Shown here: positions 5,995 to 6,090 of the stretch, one piece after another | How the letters are laid out: the number at the start of each line of letters is the position of its first letter | Numbering within the stretch: position 1 is the first letter of the stretch | Assembly (NCBI GenBank): GCA_000402775.1 | Contig: AQSC01000034.1 | Span: 1 to 6,090 of the forward strand | DNA length: 6,090 nt | Origin: Euryarchaeota archaeon SCGC AAA252-I15 | GTDB taxonomy: Archaea; Altiarchaeota; Altiarchaeia; IMC4; SCGC-AAA252-I15 | Direction of reading: 5' to 3' | Position numbers and translations under genes: made by a program | The notes under the pieces: generated by a model | What the model was told of the DNA's origin: nothing | What the model saw: only the letters and a program-made list of their open reading frames with translations | Database searches by the model: none

Positions 5995-6090
5995 ATGCCA
6001 AAGGATGTTACCGCCGTCCTCCAAAACCTTGGTGAAAAGATTTTTATCAGAGGCCACAGCATCGAAGAATGGTTGGACGCACATTTTCTT
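5995..6090 (+). CDS. Partial protein of unknown function (5' end only)
   Basis: The ATG at 5995 opens a frame of 32 codons without a stop to the window edge, beginning MPKDVTAVLQ and continuing as a mostly helical, soluble-looking stretch with GHSIEEWLDAH near the edge. It is divergent from the regulator gene and has a good TATA box upstream, which supports it as a true gene start. G+C is near 47 percent in the 60-base block inspected, closer to the regulator and GT2 than to the AT-rich radical SAM gene. The family is not recognised from so short a piece, and there is no signal peptide or membrane segment in what is visible. Confidence 0.5.
   Translation, partial: MPKDVTAVLQNLGEKIFIRGHSIEEWLDAHFL

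Overview
The window looks archaeal, most likely euryarchaeal, though the lineage cannot be named from the sequence alone. The evidence is: TATA-box/leaderless-type spacing before the first genes (AT-rich boxes centred about 26-32 bases before start codons, and no Shine-Dalgarno at those starts); tightly overlapping ATGA gene junctions; and a dolichyl-phosphate-sugar type glycosyltransferase next to a DUF2304-type membrane protein, a common archaeal pairing. There are no RNA genes, mobile elements or CRISPR repeats.

Seven protein genes are supported, six of them on the minus strand and read from right to left. At the right edge a plus-strand gene (5995 onward) runs out of the window. It diverges from a small helix-turn-helix regulator (5927-5697) across a 67-base intergenic region with a perfect 6-1-6 palindrome touching the regulator start. 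The regulator is followed after 29 bases by a cobalamin-binding-type radical SAM enzyme (5667-4207, GTG start). After a 61-base gap holding a good TATA-like box comes a compact four-gene operon: family 2 glycosyltransferase (4145-3465), DUF2304-like three-helix membrane protein (3468-3145), SAM-dependent methyltransferase (3135-2311), and a very large polytopic GT-C-type membrane protein (2314 to beyond base 1). Junctions in this operon are a 4-base ATGA overlap, a 9-base gap and a second 4-base ATGA overlap.

The large block 1-2314, which shows no complete ORF of any size, is not empty. It is one uninterrupted minus-strand reading frame of 771 codons whose stop lies beyond the left edge.

Inferred joint role: the GT2 enzyme charges a polyprenyl phosphate with a sugar on the cytoplasmic face, the DUF2304 protein anchors or assists it in the membrane, and the GT-C protein uses the lipid-linked sugar outside the membrane to decorate a surface glycan, S-layer protein or lipid. 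The methyltransferase, and possibly the radical SAM enzyme, would modify the sugar or lipid. The GT2/DUF2304 pair is clearly richer in G+C than its neighbours, so the cluster may have been assembled from parts of different origin. No clearly unprecedented system is visible. The main open points are the substrate of the radical SAM enzyme and the role of the small regulator beside it.
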